Source of the DNA: Acanthochromis polyacanthus
Taxonomy: Eukaryota; Chordata; Actinopteri; Pomacentridae
DNA: 64,000 nt
Assembly: GCF_021347895.1 (NCBI RefSeq)
Contig: NC_067132.1
Span: forward strand, 4,199,268-4,263,267
Direction: 5' to 3'
Part shown: positions 15,972 through 26,280 of the stretch, piece after piece
Position numbering within the stretch: the first letter of the stretch is position 1
How the letters are laid out: each line of letters begins with the position of its first letter
Translations under genes and position numbers: made by a program
Notes under the pieces: model-generated
What the model was told of the DNA's origin: nothing
What the model saw: only the letters and a program-made list of their open reading frames with translations
Databases searched by the model: none

Positions 15972-16793
15972 TAAGGTTCATAAGATGCAAACAGTTCAAC
16001 AAGCTGCTTAATGGCTAGGAACTCTGAAAAGCAGATACATCTGCTTGTTGAACTGTCTCACACTGTAGTTTTACTAAACTCCACAAACGGCTAGTAATTT
16101 GTATGTTGAGGGCTTTCATTCAGGCCATACTGTATCAACTGTTCTGCACCATGAAAAACAAAAATGGGACAAGATGAGAGATTGAATGTGCTGCGCAATT
16201 TTTAATACCCATGTGCCTGCATCCCCCCCCCCCCCCCCTTTTTTTCTTTCTGCCTTCAAGGATATTTCTCATCTGTTTTCTTTTATTTACTCAAACATGT
16301 ATAGTGACTAATCATTTCATTTGCACTTTATGTTTAAGTTGCAGTTTGAAAATCAGATTATTTACAATCTGCTCATGGCAAGAATGTATTTGCTCATAAT
16401 GTTCCTTAGTTTTGATAAAAGTACAGTACATTGCACTGTTTTGTAATGTTACTTTTATGAAGTTAACCAAAATCTGCACTGTGATTATTCAAATGGCATT
16501 TAATTTACTTGCACTGTTTAAGTTTACATTTCAGTTATAGTTTGATGTTTAGAATGTTTACAATGAATTTTATGGATGTATTCAACCATGGGAAAAAAAA
16601 TACATGGCCCTTGCACTCTTTTATAGTAGTTTTATGAAGACAGTTGCAGTTTGTTTTGAATGTTTACACTCTTCTCATGACGAGATGGAATTCGCTCATG
16701 ACATTTATGGATATATTGAGCCATGTTAAAAAAAAAGTACAAGGTACTTTGCAATACAGCTTTTATATTATGGTCAATACTTGTTTGGCAGTT
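15972..16793. other. 3' flank of the SAMD3-like pseudogene
   Basis: AT-rich DNA with a C-run followed by a T-run (about 16224-16247). The segments at 16440-16740 share repeated wording (TTTGCACTGTTT, TTTTATGAAG, ATTTATGGATG/TATTGAGCCATG), which suggests an old imperfect tandem duplication of roughly 150-190 bp. No coding sequence is recognised. Confidence 0.4.
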
Positions 16794-16795
16794 TA

Positions 16796-17007
16796 CACCA
16801 TTCACAAAAAGTTAGGGATATTCAGCTTTCGGATGAAAATTCAGAATGCGCCAAAAATGGACTTCAACCTTTACAGGTTAACTTAATTGGACCTTCTCTA
16901 AAGTTTTGAATGCACGTGTCAAACTGTTTAATGTTTCGGTACTTATGTAGCATCAACATTTTACATTTTCCATTAAGTCGAATGTCCCTAACTTTTTGTG
17001 AATGGTG
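16796..17007. mobile_element. Short Tc1-related MITE, 212 bp
   Basis: The ends are CACCATTCACAAAAAGTTAG on the left and its inverse on the right, flanked by TA (16794-16795 and 17008-17009). The motif CACAAWAAGTTAGGGATATT is shared with the left end of the degenerate Tc1 copy at 53978, so that Tc1 family is the probable source of the transposase that moved it. Confidence 0.8.
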
Positions 17008-17152
17008 TAAATGCATGCACTACGCCTCAGGTATAAAATTACCATGCACCACATACTGTATTTGAATTTTAGGCATTTTGTATTTTATTTAATTTTATTT
17101 AATTTTTTATTTTTGTAAAAGAAGGTTTAAAAATTGATTGTTTGAGTTGTTT

Positions 17153-17158
17153 GAATAA
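17153..17158 (+). terminator. Possible polyadenylation signal AATAAA
   Basis: An AATAAA hexamer lies 1.18 kb after the stop codon of the SAMD3-like pseudogene, just before the start of a minisatellite. It is a candidate for that gene's 3' end, but position alone is weak evidence. Confidence 0.25.
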
Positions 17159-17209
17159 ATGTTCTTGAGTTCATGGAACATGAAATACTGTTTTTAGAGT
17201 TGTTAAAAA

Positions 17210-17530
17210 CAGAACTGGTACATTGTACGTATATATTTCAGTTACATGTATCTGAAGTATATAAGTTTAAGGTACTACTTTTTAAGTTCAAATAATTGAT
17301 ACATAGTACATGTAACAGATATATTTAAATACAAAAAACTCAAATTTTTAAAGTTGAGATTATTGATTTATAGTACGTTACTGAAATATTTAAGTACAAA
17401 ACAGTCATTTTTTAAAGTTCAGATAATTGATACATAGTACATTTAACAGACACATTTAAGTACAAAAATTTCAATTTTTTAAAGTTCAGATTATTGATAC
17501 ATAGTACATGTAACTTCAAAGTTTTAAGTT
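17210..17530. repeat. Minisatellite with a unit of about 67 bp
   Basis: About four and a half diverged units. The landmark ATTGATACATAGTACAT(G)TAAC recurs near 17290, 17357, 17423 and 17490 together with TTTAAGTACAAAA and TTTTTAAAGTTCAGA. The units drift in sequence, so this is an old array. Confidence 0.8.
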
Positions 17531-17917
17531 CTGAATATGTGTAATAACTTAAAAACTTATTCGGGTTTACAGTGTACTACATCTGAGCGATTCTTTTTTT
17601 TGGCGCCTTCTTTCTTCTTCTTTTCTTTATGCTAAGTCTACACCAGCACCAGAGCAGGCCTCTGATAGCTGCGATTTCTTTAACCTTTTAAATCAAAGAA
17701 TAGATATCTTCGCTCACTTCAACTCGCCGAGGTCCCTTTGTTTTACTGGCGATTTTATTTGAAATAAGAACCAATTCGATCCCGTTCCAATTTCATACTT
17801 CCAAATTTGCCGTGGCTCTGTCTAGACACCTGCCCTTTTATTCGGCTGAACCGCCGACAAAACAGAACGAAAGCCTGCATTTTTATCAAGCTATTTTTGG
17901 GTCCAGTCAAACCCTAG

Positions 17918-18148
17918 AAGAAGGACGAACTGTTCCAGCTTTCTCTCCACCATCTGCTGAGATCCATCTGCGCTGTTCCGAACGAGACCAGCGTGGCCTT
18001 ACGGTTCTTCGTGAACAGGACGCTTCAGGTTGCCATACCGACCAAGCCGCCGGCTCCGGTCCCCATACAGATGCTCAACCAAGTGTCGTCCAAGAAACGC
18101 AACCGTGTCCCAGTTCCAGAACCTTCTGAGCGACCCTTCTTCAACAAA
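17918..18148 (+). CDS. Candidate isolated exon, 77 codons, unknown protein
   Basis: After an acceptor-like AAACCCTAG there are 77 codons without a stop, ending at a consensus donor AAA|GTAAGA; both edges are phase 0. The translation begins KKDELFQLSLHHLLRS and ends RVPVPEPSERPFFNK, with a proline-rich middle (PTKPPAPVPIQ). The composition is more like protein than the AT-rich surroundings. I do not recognise the family, and no partner exon is identified nearby. It could be an exon of a gene that extends outside the window, a captured exon or chance. Confidence 0.35.
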
Positions 18149-18342
18149 GTAAGATCAGCTGATGCTCTATGAGTCTGAACTGTGGGTTGACGTCCTTAAA
18201 TAGCTTGACATTCCATTTTTAATAACTCCGTTTAGTCACTTATCAGTCGGTCATTTTCCAAATTATTAATTATCTTGTCATGTCTTCAGCGGTCTGATTA
18301 CTCAGCTCATAATCCGAGATTAGAAATGCAAATTTAAATAAC

Positions 18343-18343
<1 letters not shown>

Positions 18344-18387
<44 letters not shown>

Positions 18388-18388
18388 C
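18344..18388. repeat. CA dinucleotide microsatellite
   Basis: A nearly pure (AC)n tract of about 45 bp, with a single GC interruption towards the end. Confidence 0.95.
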
Positions 18389-18806
18389 CTATTCTCACAT
18401 AAACACCCACACGTCACCTTTATTCATTCAAGCATGTACCTGATATATTCATCACTGTTTTGTTATTATATTAGTCAATAAATGTACTTCATTTTGACCA
18501 AAATTACAGTCTCTTTTGTGTTTATGTGTATCAGACTTGGGTCAATTCTTCCGAGGATTCTCGGCTTCAGATATTAGACTGATCAACTAATCAAAATTTA
18601 AATCAATTAATATTTTTATTAATGTTAATTAATAAATTTTCTCGCAATTAAAACGTGAGGTGGTGCCCCTGATTAATAAAGAGTGCAAACTTATCATAAT
18701 TCATCTTTAATAAGGAGTTATTCCTACACTAACCCTATATTTTGATGGCATCAATGTGTAATATATACAATAATAAGACATCTCTGCTGTATTTTGAAGG
18801 TAGTGT

Positions 18807-19059
18807 CTACGGGTACGGCACTTTCCATTTGCCAGACAGATACGGAACCCAACGCGAGTCTCGCGAGTCAAGAAGCTGCTAACCACTGCAAACTGTTGAA
18901 AGGCAAGCAAAGGTTAAGGTTAGGGTTAGTGTTACTGTCAGGTTTAGGGTCCGTACCTGTCGTACCGATGCTACGGGTCCGTACAGCTAGCGTCTACCGG
19001 GAGTCACGTGACCAGATCTCGCGTATCTGATTGGCAAATGGCAAGTGCCGTATCCGTAG
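18807..19059. mobile_element. Inverted-repeat element of about 253 bp
   Basis: The left arm CTACGGGTACGGCACTTTCC and the inverse of the right arm CTACGGATACGGCACTTGCC pair over roughly 38 bp (on to CAGATACG). The centre has AGGTTAAGGTTAGGGTTAG. The element is CpG-rich compared with its flanks. A further CTACGGGTACGG word follows at about 19068, so the outer border is uncertain. Confidence 0.65.
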
Positions 19060-20263
19060 TCCACAGGCTACGGGTACGGGTCCGCACCTCTAGCAACAAC
19101 CTATTTTGAACAGTATTTGGTATGTTACCATGTACTGTCTTTACTCAGTCTTTGCAAAAATACTTTCTTTTCTCTGAAATGTCCAGTAATTCCCTTCTTT
19201 GCTCCCTTGACCTAACCGTAAGTGTCAAATGATAAAAGTCTGTATTTTATTAGTGGCTTATTATTCATACAGTTAAATTACCCTGTAAATCACAGGCTGT
19301 CTTATAAGGTGTAACCGAGATTTAATATCTGCATTTGTAAAATGTGACATTGATGTACAGTGTACCGTCTGATCCCATGGCGGCCGCATTACTTTAGATC
19401 CTCATTTAACAGCTTCACTATACATCTGCTACAGACGTTTCCCGTAGGCCTGCATATATTCTCACAGAATGTCAAACAAAATCCTCTAAACTTGGAGGTA
19501 AATTCAGAGGAAATTAGGTTCCTCCCAACCATGTAAATGACTCGGTCAAACTGTGTTAATCTGCTGTTATTCACTTCAATCAGGCCGTTGTGTGCAAGTA
19601 AAAGCAGCAAATGACTTTTCCATGGTGGGCCACATATGGTAATCCATTAAGTCATACTGCAGAGTCATCCTCCTGCTACTCCTGCTACTGTGTGCTCTTC
19701 ACTTCCACTGCTACCAGCCGCACTTTCCATTTCCTTGGAACAATAGAGAGTATTATTAGAAATAGAAATTAATCTACAAGTCAGAGCTTCATGCAGTAGA
19801 GAAAAGTGCTAAAAAAAAGTGATTCACTGAATTCTCAACTGAACAGACAAAAAAGGAGATGAAACCTGAGGTGAAGTTATGGCTCTGACTGACGTACAGT
19901 AGAACAGTGAAAGAGTCATGTTTTGTTTGTTTTCATAGGTGCGAACAAATGAAGATGATCGATATTATTAAATAAGACACCTCCTGTCTAACACTGCCTT
20001 ATTACAAACACATAACAACTCATGACATTTACTGTTATAATCCAACTGTTAGCCAATCAAGTGGGATGCTGTTTGTGAGCTTTCAGTCCCCATCAACTGC
20101 AGAGATCACAGGGCAGAGCAAGTGTCTGTCATAGTACAACCATGAAACATGGAGTTAGTGTTCTCTGTCAGCTGACTTTAAGTTTCATCTCTCTCTTAAT
20201 CCTGAGATCACAGTCCTGTTTATTTTATGTTTATTAAGTTGTTAGTCAGCTTAACCCTATAAC
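19060..20263. other. AT-rich DNA without a recognised feature
   Basis: No exon, RNA gene or repeat family is recognised. Short open frames here (for example on the minus strand at 19389-19610) lack any family similarity that I can see. Confidence 0.5.
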
Positions 20264-20312
20264 CAACCATCCATGCATCATCTATACACCATTTAATCCT
20301 CATCAGGGTCAT

Positions 20313-20345
<33 letters not shown>

Positions 20346-20389
20346 CACCCGTCTATCCCAGCTGACTGAGGGTGAAGGCAGGGGACATC
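20264..20389 (-). mobile_element. SINE 3' fragment with a long G-run
   Basis: Read on the minus strand this is the 3' part of the tRNA-derived SINE seen at 31577-31914: TGTCCCC, CAGCTGGGATAG, then GGATTAAA and a GGATGG tail. It contains a run of about 32 G on the plus strand (20313-20344) where related copies have a short G-tract. The 5' portion with the A and B boxes is missing. Confidence 0.65.
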
Positions 20390-20969
20390 GGTCCATAAAT
20401 ATTTGGACAGAGACAAAGTTTTTCTAATTTTGGATCTGTGCAGTACCACAGTGAATTTTAAATGAAACAATTCAGATGCAGTTGAAGTACAGACATTCAG
20501 CTTTAATTCAGTGGGTTGAACAAAAAGATTGCATAAAAATGTGAGGAACTAAAGCATTTTTTAAACACAGTCCCTTCATTTCAGGGGCTCAAAAGTAATT
20601 GGACAAATCAAATAACTGAAAATATATGTTCATTTCTAATACTTGGTTGAAAACCCTCTGCTGGCAATGACTGCCTGAAGTCTTGAACTCATGGACATCA
20701 CCAGATGCTTGGTTTCCTCCTTTTTAATGCTCTGTCAGGCCTTTACTACAGCGGTTTTCAGTTGCTGTTTTGTGGACCTTTATTTCTGAAGTTTAGTGAA
20801 ATGCATGCTCATTTGGGTTGAGATCAGGTGACTGACTTGGCCGTTGAAGAATATTCCACTTCTTTTGTTTTGCTTTGGCAGTATAACTATAATTGGAATG
20901 TGTTTCATTAAACAGACAAAAAACAAAACAAAACTTGTGTCAGTGTCCAAATATATATGGACCTAACTG
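20390..20969 (-). mobile_element. Internally deleted Tc1-type element
   Basis: Ends are GGTCCATAAATATTTGGACA on the left and the inverse of TGTCCAAATATATATGGACC on the right, with TA after the right end. The interior still shows transposase remnants on the minus strand, around the region corresponding to the SPDLNP motif (20815-20835). Stops and frame changes make it non-coding. At 580 bp it is about one third of a full element. Confidence 0.7.
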
Positions 20970-21179
20970 TATTAGTGTATTCTTGCTCTTATTGTACCTT
21001 CAGGTTTGTTATATCGCTCATTTCCAATGCCTATTCTGGTTCTATAGAATTTTGTATCCCTTGCTTAGATTCGAGTTAGTTCTTGGTTATACTTGTTCTT
21101 GCTTAGAGTATCTTCTGATCAGCTGTTTCTTCAGAGCCTGCCTAGGTATTATCTTTCGTGGGTTTGTTCACTTCCAAAT

Positions 21180-21388
21180 TGTTATCTGAGCTGTAGTGCC
21201 CCGCCTCGAGGGCCCATTGTTTTTTCAGTCACCTTCTGTGATTAGTATTTCTTGTTTCTACTTCCACTTGTAGTCATTTATAGTTCTGGTTGTACCAACC
21301 TGTTGTTCTGTAAAATAAAAGCTTCTTATTTTACATTCTTGTTGTCGATCTCCTTTCCTGCACCTGAGCCTCCTGAGGAACCTTAACA
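21180..21388 (+). mobile_element. LTR fragment with a polyadenylation signal
   Basis: It contains AATAAA (21314-21319) and ends CTGCACCTGAGCCTCCTGAGG ... CTTAACA. Its last 75 bp resemble, in inverted orientation, the end of the solo LTR at 21472-21933 (TTTCCTGCACCTGAGC). The 5' border is not clear. It is probably an LTR of the same retrotransposon family inserted in the opposite orientation. Confidence 0.5.
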
Positions 21389-21471
21389 GGACTGAGGTCA
21401 ATTCAATCAGAACTTAGGACTTTCAGCTAACAGGCTGATCAACTTCACTTTAATCAAAGTCTCTTTGAGAC

Positions 21472-21933
21472 TGTTACGAATTTTGTAGGAGCTCAGGTGC
21501 AGGAAACGAACAGACATACAAAAGCGGTTTAACAGAATTTATTCACAGGGCAACCCTAACCCTTTCCATGTGTAAGAGGCAACGGAGAATCCAGGTGAGA
21601 CCAGGCTGGAGCAGGCGGACCAAAAACTAAAACGAAGAAGAACAAGTGTCGTTACTAAAGGAAGATGCAAAGGCAAACTCTTTGACTGAAACATAAGTGA
21701 AAACCATTACAGGTTGAATCACAATCCAGTACTGAGAGGTGAATGGCGTCTGGCTTTATGCAGTGAGAGTGAGGATCTGATTGGAAGCGCTCCACTTGCT
21801 CCAGGACCGGCTGATGAGGAAGATGCAGAACACCTGCCGCTGCAATTACTGAGAGGAGCACCTAAAAAGGAAAAAGGGGAGGACAGGGAAAGAGAGAGAG
21901 CACTATCTGGGTCTGGCAGCAGCCAGCCTGACA
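21472..21933 (-). mobile_element. Solo LTR with a 5-bp target duplication
   Basis: A 462-bp segment starting TGTTACGAATTTTG and ending CAGCCTGACA, that is TG...CA, flanked by the perfect repeat GAGAC (21467-21471 and 21934-21938). On the minus strand an AATAAA signal (21538-21543) lies about 70 bp before its 3' end, and a TATA-like GCATAAAG lies upstream, so the transcription polarity is minus. No internal retroelement genes adjoin it, which is the result of recombination between two LTRs. I cannot assign gypsy versus another class. Confidence 0.75.
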
Positions 21934-23121
21934 GAGACTCAATCTAAAATGATCATTTTCTCAATAAACTGAGACAGTGCCCCTAAATCAATCTAACAGC
22001 AAAGTATAGTTACGCTACATATATGCTGTGTTTCTTCTACTGAGCAGAGAATCTCACATGTTGCACAATTCAGCTAGACATAGAAGGGCATGATGGTACA
22101 GTGCCTTGTGAAAGTATTCGGCCCCCTTTGATATTTTAAACTTTTTTTAACAAATAAAAACCTGAAAAGTGGGGCATGCAATATTATTCGGCCCCCTTGC
22201 ATTAATACTTTGTAGCGCCACCTTTTGCTGCAATTACAGCTGCAAGTCACTTGGGGTATGTCTCTATCAGTTTTGCACATCAAGAGACTGAAATTCTTGC
22301 CCATTCTTCCTTGCAAAACAGCTGGAGCTCAGTGAGGTTGGATGGAGAGCGTTTGTGAACAGCAGTCTTCAGCTCTGCCCACAGATTCTCGATTGGATTC
22401 AGGTCTGGACTTTGACTTGGCCATTCTAACACCTGGATACGTTTATTTGTCAACCATTCCATTGTAGATTTGGCTTTATGTTTTGGATCATTGTCCTGTT
22501 GGAAGATAAATCTCCGTCCCAGTCTCAGGTCTTTTGCAGACTCCAACAGGTTTTCTTCCAGAATGGTCCTGTATTTGGCTCCATTCATCTTCCCATCAAT
22601 TTTAACCATCTTCCCTGTCCCTGCTGAAGAAAAGCAGGCCCAAACCATGAGGCTGCCACCACCATGTTTGACAGTGGGGATGGTGTGTTCAGGGTGATGA
22701 GCTGTGTTGCTTTTACGCCAAACATATCGTTTTGCATTGTGGCCAAAAAGTTGGATTTTGGTTTCATCTGACCAGAGCACCTTCTTCCACATGTTTGGTG
22801 TGTCTCCCAGGTGGTTTGTGGCAAACTTTAAACGAGACTTTTTATGGATATCTTTGAGAAATGGCTTTCTTCTTGCCACTCTTCCATAAAGGCCAGATTT
22901 GTGCAGTGTACGACTGATTGTTGTCCTATGGACAGACTCTCCCACCTCAGCTGTAGATCTCTGCAGTTCATCCAGAGTGATCATGGGCCTCTTGGCTGCA
23001 TCTCTGATCAGTCTTCTCCTTGTTCGAGGTGAAAGTTTAGAGGGACGGCTGGGTCTTAGTAGATTTGCAGTGGTCTGATACTCCTTCCATTTCAATATGA
23101 TTGCTTGCACAGTGCTCCTTG

Positions 23122-24305
23122 CAGCCCGGTCTCACGGGGACTCGTGAAACTGTCACGTCAGTTTTTGTTTCGGTTTCGTGCGCACCAACACGATGTCGTC
23201 ATGTTTTTCGTGCCGCTCACCACGAGCGAAACCCGCTGTGGTAATCACATCTGAAAGTGGTTTATACCGGCGGATTCATGACGATCTAAGCTGTCCATCG
23301 GTGTTTGCAGTGGCCGCTGCGGCCGCCGGACATTCTTTAAATTCCTATGCAAATTGGGCGGATTCATGACGATTTAAGCTGTCCATCAGCGTTTGCGGCC
23401 GCCGCCGCGGCTGCCATTGCGGCTGCCAGACATTTGGCCGCAGTGGCGGCCGCGGCAGCGGCCGCAAACGCCGATGGACAGCTTAAATCGTCATGAATCC
23501 ACCGAATTTGCATAGGAATTCAAAGAATGTCCAGCGGCCGCAGTGGCGGCCGCAAACGCCAATGGACAGCTTAGATCGTCATGAATCCGCCGGTATAAAC
23601 CACTTTCAGATGTGATTACCCAACCCGGTCTCACGGGGATTCGTGAAACTGTCACGTAAGTTTTAGTTTCGGTTTCGTGTGCACCAACACGATTTCGTCA
23701 TGTTTTTCGTGCCGCTCACCACGAAATGTTTTTCGCTGTGGTAATCACATCTGAAAGTGGTTTATACCGGCGGATTCATGACGATCTAAGCTGTCCATCG
23801 GCGTATACTGCTTGTGTGATTGCGTTTGCGGCCGCCGGCCGCCGGACATTCTTGAAATTCCTATGCAAATTGGTAAGTGTACCACCGGCTTATGGTTAGG
23901 TTATGGTTAGGTTATGGTTAGGGTTATGGTTAGGGTTATGTTTAGGGACGATGTCATGCAAAATATAGCGTTGGATTCGCCACGGTTTTACATTAAAAAT
24001 ATAATATACACATTCTTTTGAAATACGTTCTGAGTGGCACGAAAAGTCCGCCGTTTAAAATACATTGGTGTGCATTTCGTGGTGAGCGGCACGAAAAACA
24101 TGACGAAATCGTGTTGGTGCACACGAAACCGAAACTAAAACTTACGTGACAGTTTCACGAATCCTCGTGAGATCGGGCTGGATTACCACAGCGGGTTTCG
24201 CTCGTGGTGAGCGGCACGAAAAACATGACGACATCGTGTTGGTGCGCACGAAACCGAAACAAAAACTGACGTGACAGTTTCACGAATCCCCGTGAGACCG
24301 TGTTG
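23122..24305. mobile_element. 7-bp-TSD foldback element, outer copy (617 bp without its nested insert)
   Basis: The target duplication is CTCCTTG (23115-23121 and 24306-24312), inside Tc1 family B. The ends are CAGCCCGGTCTCACGGGG and CCCCGTGAGACCGTGTTG. Almost the whole element is one long inverted repeat. The left half is the end, AAACCCGCTGTGGTAATCAC, CGGCGGATTCATGACGATC and GCGGCCGC clusters; the right half is the same in reverse. It is itself interrupted at 23621-24180 by another member of the family. The GCGGCCGC words alternate with CCGCCATTGCGGC, which can pair with each other. Confidence 0.9.
23621..24180. mobile_element. 7-bp-TSD inverted-repeat element, nested copy (telomere-like class)
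   Basis: A 560-bp element inside the foldback element, with target duplication GATTACC (23614-23620 and 24181-24187). The ends are CAACCCGGTCTCACGGGG and CTCGTGAGATCGGGCTG. GGTTATGGTTAGG repeats occur at 23893-23947. It is the same length as the copy at 50173-50732 and appears to differ from it at fewer than ten positions. Confidence 0.95.
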
Positions 24306-24805
24306 CTCCTTGAGATGTTTAAAGCTTGGGAAATCTTTTTGTATCCAAATCCGGCTTTAAACTTCTCCACAACAGTATCTCGGACCTGCCTGGTGTGTTC
24401 CTTGGTCTTCATGATGCTCTCTGCACTTTAAACAGAACCCTGAGACTATCACAGAGCAGGTGCATTTATACGGAGACTTGATTACACACAGGTGGATTCT
24501 ATTTATCATCATCAGTCATTTAGGACAACATTGGATCATTCAGAGATCCTCACTGAACTTCTGGAGTGAGTTTGCTGCACTGAAAGTAAAGGGGCCGAAT
24601 AATATTGCACACCCCACTTTTCAGTTTTTTATTTGTTAAAAAAGTATAAAATATCCAATAAATTTCATTCCACTTCACAATTTTGTCCCACTTATTGTTG
24701 ATTCTTGACAAAAAATTAAAATTTTATATCTTTATGTTTGAAGCCTGAAATGTGGTGAAAGGTTGAAAAGTTCAAGGGGGCCGAATACTTTCACAAGGCA
24801 CTGTA

Positions 24806-25769
24806 TTTATGGCAGATTGAATTTGACATAGTATTTGTTGGGACACATGAAATCTTTTTCTGGCATACTATATAGTATGGCAGTATACACCCTTAGCTTC
24901 AATGAGATTTTTCCTGGTTGAGTTAGTGGGTAAATAACTGAAACAAAACAAAACAAACAAACAAAAAACACTCAGCACAGAAAATTAGAGGAGTGGAATG
25001 GACTGGCTAATAGCAAAACGAGAGATGGGAGAGTAACTGGAAGAAGTTTTGAATGATCAAGTTTAGTGTGATGGCATGCTAACGTTAGTCATATGGCATG
25101 TCAGTATTTTTGCTGGTATTTGGTAATTAATTAAAAGGTCAGAGAAAAGAGGATTTTTTTGAAGGGACAACTACGGTGAAGACAATGAATGAAGAGTTGG
25201 GCTTGAATGTTTGTGCCAAATTTTAAGACATTTCACCCAACAGCTGTTGAGACATTTCAGAACCACAAACTAATACCTCGCGATGGCACTGGAGAAAGTG
25301 GGATTCATTCTCGGGAACATACAGTAGATATCTGTGCCAAGTTTCCTCACATCCTATCCAGTAGTGGTTGAAACAGTCTGGACCAAAGTGGTGGGCCGAC
25401 TGACAGGCTGACACTGCCAATCCTGGAGCCTCAAGGCAGGAAGTGGGATGGATGGGATGTAGTGGAGACAGACGCTCAATGTTAAATGACACATAATACA
25501 GTCAAGGCAGAACAATAAAAAACATCAACGCCAATGCTGAATGTAAAAGCCTTTTGTGTTAAGTTCTTTGACTGTTTCGGGCAGAATCTTTGTTGCTCTT
25601 ATGATGTGGTTGCACTTGGCAGTCATGCAAATGGCTTTACTTATTGGTGACACAGCAATTTGTGTTTGTCCAAATGAATCGACAATGGTTGTGAAAATGG
25701 AATATCTACCATTCCCGTCTCTTTGTAGTCATTATGGGTCCTTTCGTGGTTGTTTCTCTTTTTGGTCAC
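24806..25769. other. DNA without a recognised gene
   Basis: Mostly AT-rich, with a short AAACA-rich stretch (24941-24968). I see no exon or named repeat until the minisatellite that follows. Confidence 0.5.
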
Positions 25770-26092
25770 CTTGTGTCTGTTTGTGGTCATTTAGTGTCTC
25801 TTGGCATTTGTTTTGTGTCTCTTTGTGGTTGTTTTGCATCTCTGTGGTTGTTTTGAGTCTCTTTGTGGTTGTTTTGTGTCTCTTTGTGGTTGTTTTGTGT
25901 CTCTTTGTGGTTGTTTAGCATCTCTGTGGTTGTTTTGTGTCTCTTTGTGGTTGTTTAGCATCTCTGTGGTCGTTTTGTGTCTCTTTGTGGTTGTTTAGCA
26001 TCTCTGTGGTTATTTTGAGTCTCATTTTAGTCGTTTTGTGTCTCTTTGTGGTTGTTTTGCATCTCTGTGGTTGTTTTGCATCTCTTTGGGTC
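25770..26092. repeat. T/G-rich minisatellite, units of about 18-24 bp
   Basis: Around fifteen units of two alternating types, TCTCTTTGTGGTTGTTTTGTG and CATCTCTGTGGTTGTTT, with single-base variants (GTCGTT, GTTATT). The array can be read open in several frames on both strands, giving repetitive peptides that I do not regard as genes. Confidence 0.9.
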
Positions 26093-26094
26093 CA

Positions 26095-26278
26095 GAGGAA
26101 CATTTCCAGCAACCATCACTCCTGTGTTCTAATGCTACAGTGTGTTAGCTAATGGAGTTGGAAGGCTCATTAATGATTAGAAAACCCTTGTACAGTTATG
26201 TTAGCACATGGATAAAAGTGGGAGTTTTCATGGAAAACAGGAATTGCCTGAGTGACCCTAAACTTTTGAACAGTAGTG
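26095..26278 (-). mobile_element. Partial Tc1-related MITE
   Basis: It matches in inverse the element at 41416-41783: both carry TTTTCCATGAAAAC, GTGCTAACATAACTG, GGGTTTTCTAATCAT and GTGATGGTTG. The right end CACTACTGTTCAAAAGTTTA (inverse) is followed by TA at 26279-26280. The other end is missing or replaced by the minisatellite. Confidence 0.75.
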
Positions 26279-26280
26279 TA

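Larger units (their letters stand above)
22202..24412 (-). pseudogene. Tc1 transposase, family B, with an insertion and two late stops
   Basis: Reading right to left it begins MKTKEHTRQVRD at 24412 and breaks after ALNISRS at the insertion. It resumes at TVQAIILKWKEYQ (23114 downwards) and contains the GRxR-like hook, [20 protein letters not shown] and [11 protein letters not shown], so the DD34E triad is present. In-frame TGA codons occur at 22280-22282 and 22247-22249, at positions where the family has arginine; both are consistent with CGA-to-TGA changes. The natural stop is TAA at 22202. Without the insertion the length is 1020 nt (339 residues), normal for Tc1. Confidence 0.9.
22099..24803 (-). 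mobile_element. Tc1-type transposon, family B, split by nested foldback elements
   Basis: TA flanks lie at 22097-22098 and 24804-24805. The ends start CAGTGCCTTGTGAAAGTATT, with GGCCCCCTTG/GGGGCCGAAT direct-repeat words inside. Without the nested insertion (23122-24305) and one 7-bp copy the length is 1514 bp. The right end is longer than the left because part of the left inverted repeat has been lost. It carries one broken transposase gene on the minus strand. Confidence 0.9.

Noticed and set aside
17240..17520. CRISPR-like spaced repeat
   Set aside because: The repeats are adjacent, diverged 67-bp units in a vertebrate genome with no unique spacers; it is a minisatellite.
23178..23369. Alanine-rich open frames in the foldback elements (also at 55028 and 55460)
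   Set aside because: They follow GCG/GCC clusters and recur on both strands because the element is palindromic; there is no evidence of a protein.
23885..23950. Interstitial telomere or chromosome-end signal
   Set aside because: The units are mixed GGTTATGG/GGTTAGG and lie at a fixed place in a transposable element, so they do not mark a fusion or a telomere.
25556..26152. Cysteine-, valine- and leucine-rich open frames
   Set aside because: They are translations of the minisatellite in several frames.
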